This document shows, piece by piece, positions 5,537 to 6,281 of a stretch of 6,281 nucleotides of DNA. Within the stretch, counting starts at the first letter, position 1; the number at the start of each line of letters is the position of its first letter. The notes under the pieces were generated by a model that searched no databases, was not told where the DNA came from, and worked only from the letters and a program-made list of their open reading frames with translations. The translations under genes and the position numbers were made by a program. This DNA comes from Pseudomonadota bacterium (GTDB lineage Bacteria > Pseudomonadota > Alphaproteobacteria > Rhizobiales > Xanthobacteraceae), in assembly GCA_023392205.1 (NCBI GenBank), contig JAEVZN010000125.1:1-6281 (forward strand), given 5' to 3'.

Positions 5537-6281
5537 TCAGGCCGCCTTGCGGGTCGAGATCGGCACATATTCGCGCCGGGTCGCGCCGGTATAGAGCTGG
5601 CGCGGACGACCGATCTTCTGCTGCGGGTCCTCGATCATTTCCTTCCACTGCGCGATCCAGCCCACCGTGCGGGCGACCGCGAACAGCACGGTAAACATCG
5701 AGGTCGGGAAGCCCATCGCCTTCAGCGTGATGCCCGAATAGAAATCGATATTCGGATACAGCTTCTTCTCGATGAAATATTCGTCGTGCAGCGCGATGCG
5801 CTCCAGTTCCATCGCCACCTGCAGCAGCGGGTCGTCCTGACTGCCGACTTCGGCCAGCACCTCGTGGCAGGTCTTCTGCATGATCTTCGCGCGCGGATCG
5901 TAGTTCTTGGAGACCCGGTGCCCGAAGCCCATCAGACGGAACGGATCGTCCTTGTCCTTGGCGCGCTTCACATATTCCGGGATGCGGTCCACGGTGCCGA
6001 TCTCGGTCAGCATCTTCAGCGCCGCTTCATTCGCGCCGCCATGCGCCGGACCCCACAGACAGGCCACGCCGGCCGCAATGCAGGCGAACGGATTGGCGCC
6101 GGACGAGCCGGCCAGCCGCACCGTCGATGTCGAGGCATTCTGCTCGTGATCCGCATGCAGGATGAAGATGCGGTCCATCGCGCGCGCCATGACGGGATTG
6201 GCGGTATAGTCTGCGCAGGGAACCGCGAAGCACATCTTGAGGAAGTTCGAGGAATAGTCGAGCGCGTTCGTGGGATAGATG
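5537..6281 (-). CDS. gltA: citrate synthase, C-terminal part (cut by window edge)
   Basis: Citrate synthase condenses oxaloacetate and acetyl-CoA to citrate, the entry step of the TCA cycle, in the cytoplasm. The frame stays open to the right edge, so the visible 247 complete codons start mid-protein at [15 protein letters not shown]; the ATG at 6235 is internal. Full-length bacterial enzymes are about 430 residues, so roughly the last 57% is present. Family signatures visible are [14 protein letters not shown], carrying a conserved substrate-binding histidine; [16 protein letters not shown]; the signature [13 protein letters not shown] with its active-site His (codon at 5918-5920); and PNIDFYSGI with the active-site Asp (codon at 5744-5746). 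The protein ends [12 protein letters not shown], as is usual for the proteobacterial hexameric (type II) form. No frameshift is seen. A strong terminator follows the stop. Proximity to lpxB, here separated by fabH and the 140-residue gene, fits gene order I recall from Rhizobiales. Confidence 0.97.
   Translation of the reverse strand, partial: IYPTNALDYSSNFLKMCFAVPCADYTANPVMARAMDRIFILHADHEQNASTSTVRLAGSSGANPFACIAAGVACLWGPAHGGANEAALKMLTEIGTVDRIPEYVKRAKDKDDPFRLMGFGHRVSKNYDPRAKIMQKTCHEVLAEVGSQDDPLLQVAMELERIALHDEYFIEKKLYPNIDFYSGITLKAMGFPTSMFTVLFAVARTVGWIAQWKEMIEDPQQKIGRPRQLYTGATRREYVPISTRKAA

Noticed and set aside
5428..5694. 88-codon open frame on the + strand over the gltA 3' end
   Set aside because: Antisense to conserved gltA codons and to its terminator.

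Overview
The window looks like an alphaproteobacterial chromosome segment, most likely from the Hyphomicrobiales (Rhizobiales) near the Bradyrhizobium/Xanthobacteraceae side. The reasons are a high-GC sequence, lipid A genes that use LpxI rather than LpxH, an LpxB whose N-terminal motif reads ATEESGD, and the placement of citrate synthase (gltA) close to the distal end of the lpx cluster. The taxonomic call rests on protein character and gene order recalled from known genomes, not on a search.

Positions 1-3362 (+ strand) hold the end of a tightly packed lipid A/fatty acid operon. It starts with a short tail of an upstream frame (probably lpxD), followed by fabZ, lpxA, lpxI and lpxB. Every junction overlaps: ATGA at the lpxD-tail/fabZ, lpxA/lpxI and lpxI/lpxB borders, and 8 nt at fabZ/lpxA. 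FabZ makes unsaturated acyl-ACP and draws on the same hydroxyacyl-ACP pool as LpxA. LpxA starts lipid A synthesis on UDP-GlcNAc. LpxI cleaves UDP-2,3-diacylglucosamine to lipid X. LpxB joins lipid X to another UDP-diacylglucosamine to give the disaccharide.

After an 89-nt gap with a hairpin but no U-tract, a complete beta-ketoacyl-ACP synthase III gene follows on the + strand (3452-4504). Its sequence resembles the Bacteroidota type of FabH more than the usual proteobacterial one, so it is the best candidate here for a transferred gene.

The rest of the window is read from the - strand. A 140-residue cysteine-containing protein of unknown function (4528-4950) converges on fabH and has a good AGGAG ribosome binding site. 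Upstream of it, 4951-5536 has no convincing protein gene. It holds a TTGACA-type promoter (about 5398-5426) pointing leftward into roughly 350 nt of very GC-rich, hairpin-dense sequence. This may be a noncoding RNA gene, or a long structured leader of the 140-residue gene. I could not assign it to a known RNA family.

At the right edge lies the 3' part of gltA on the - strand, cut by the window end, with a clear intrinsic terminator at 5479-5508. No tRNA, rRNA, CRISPR array, transposase or attachment site was seen.
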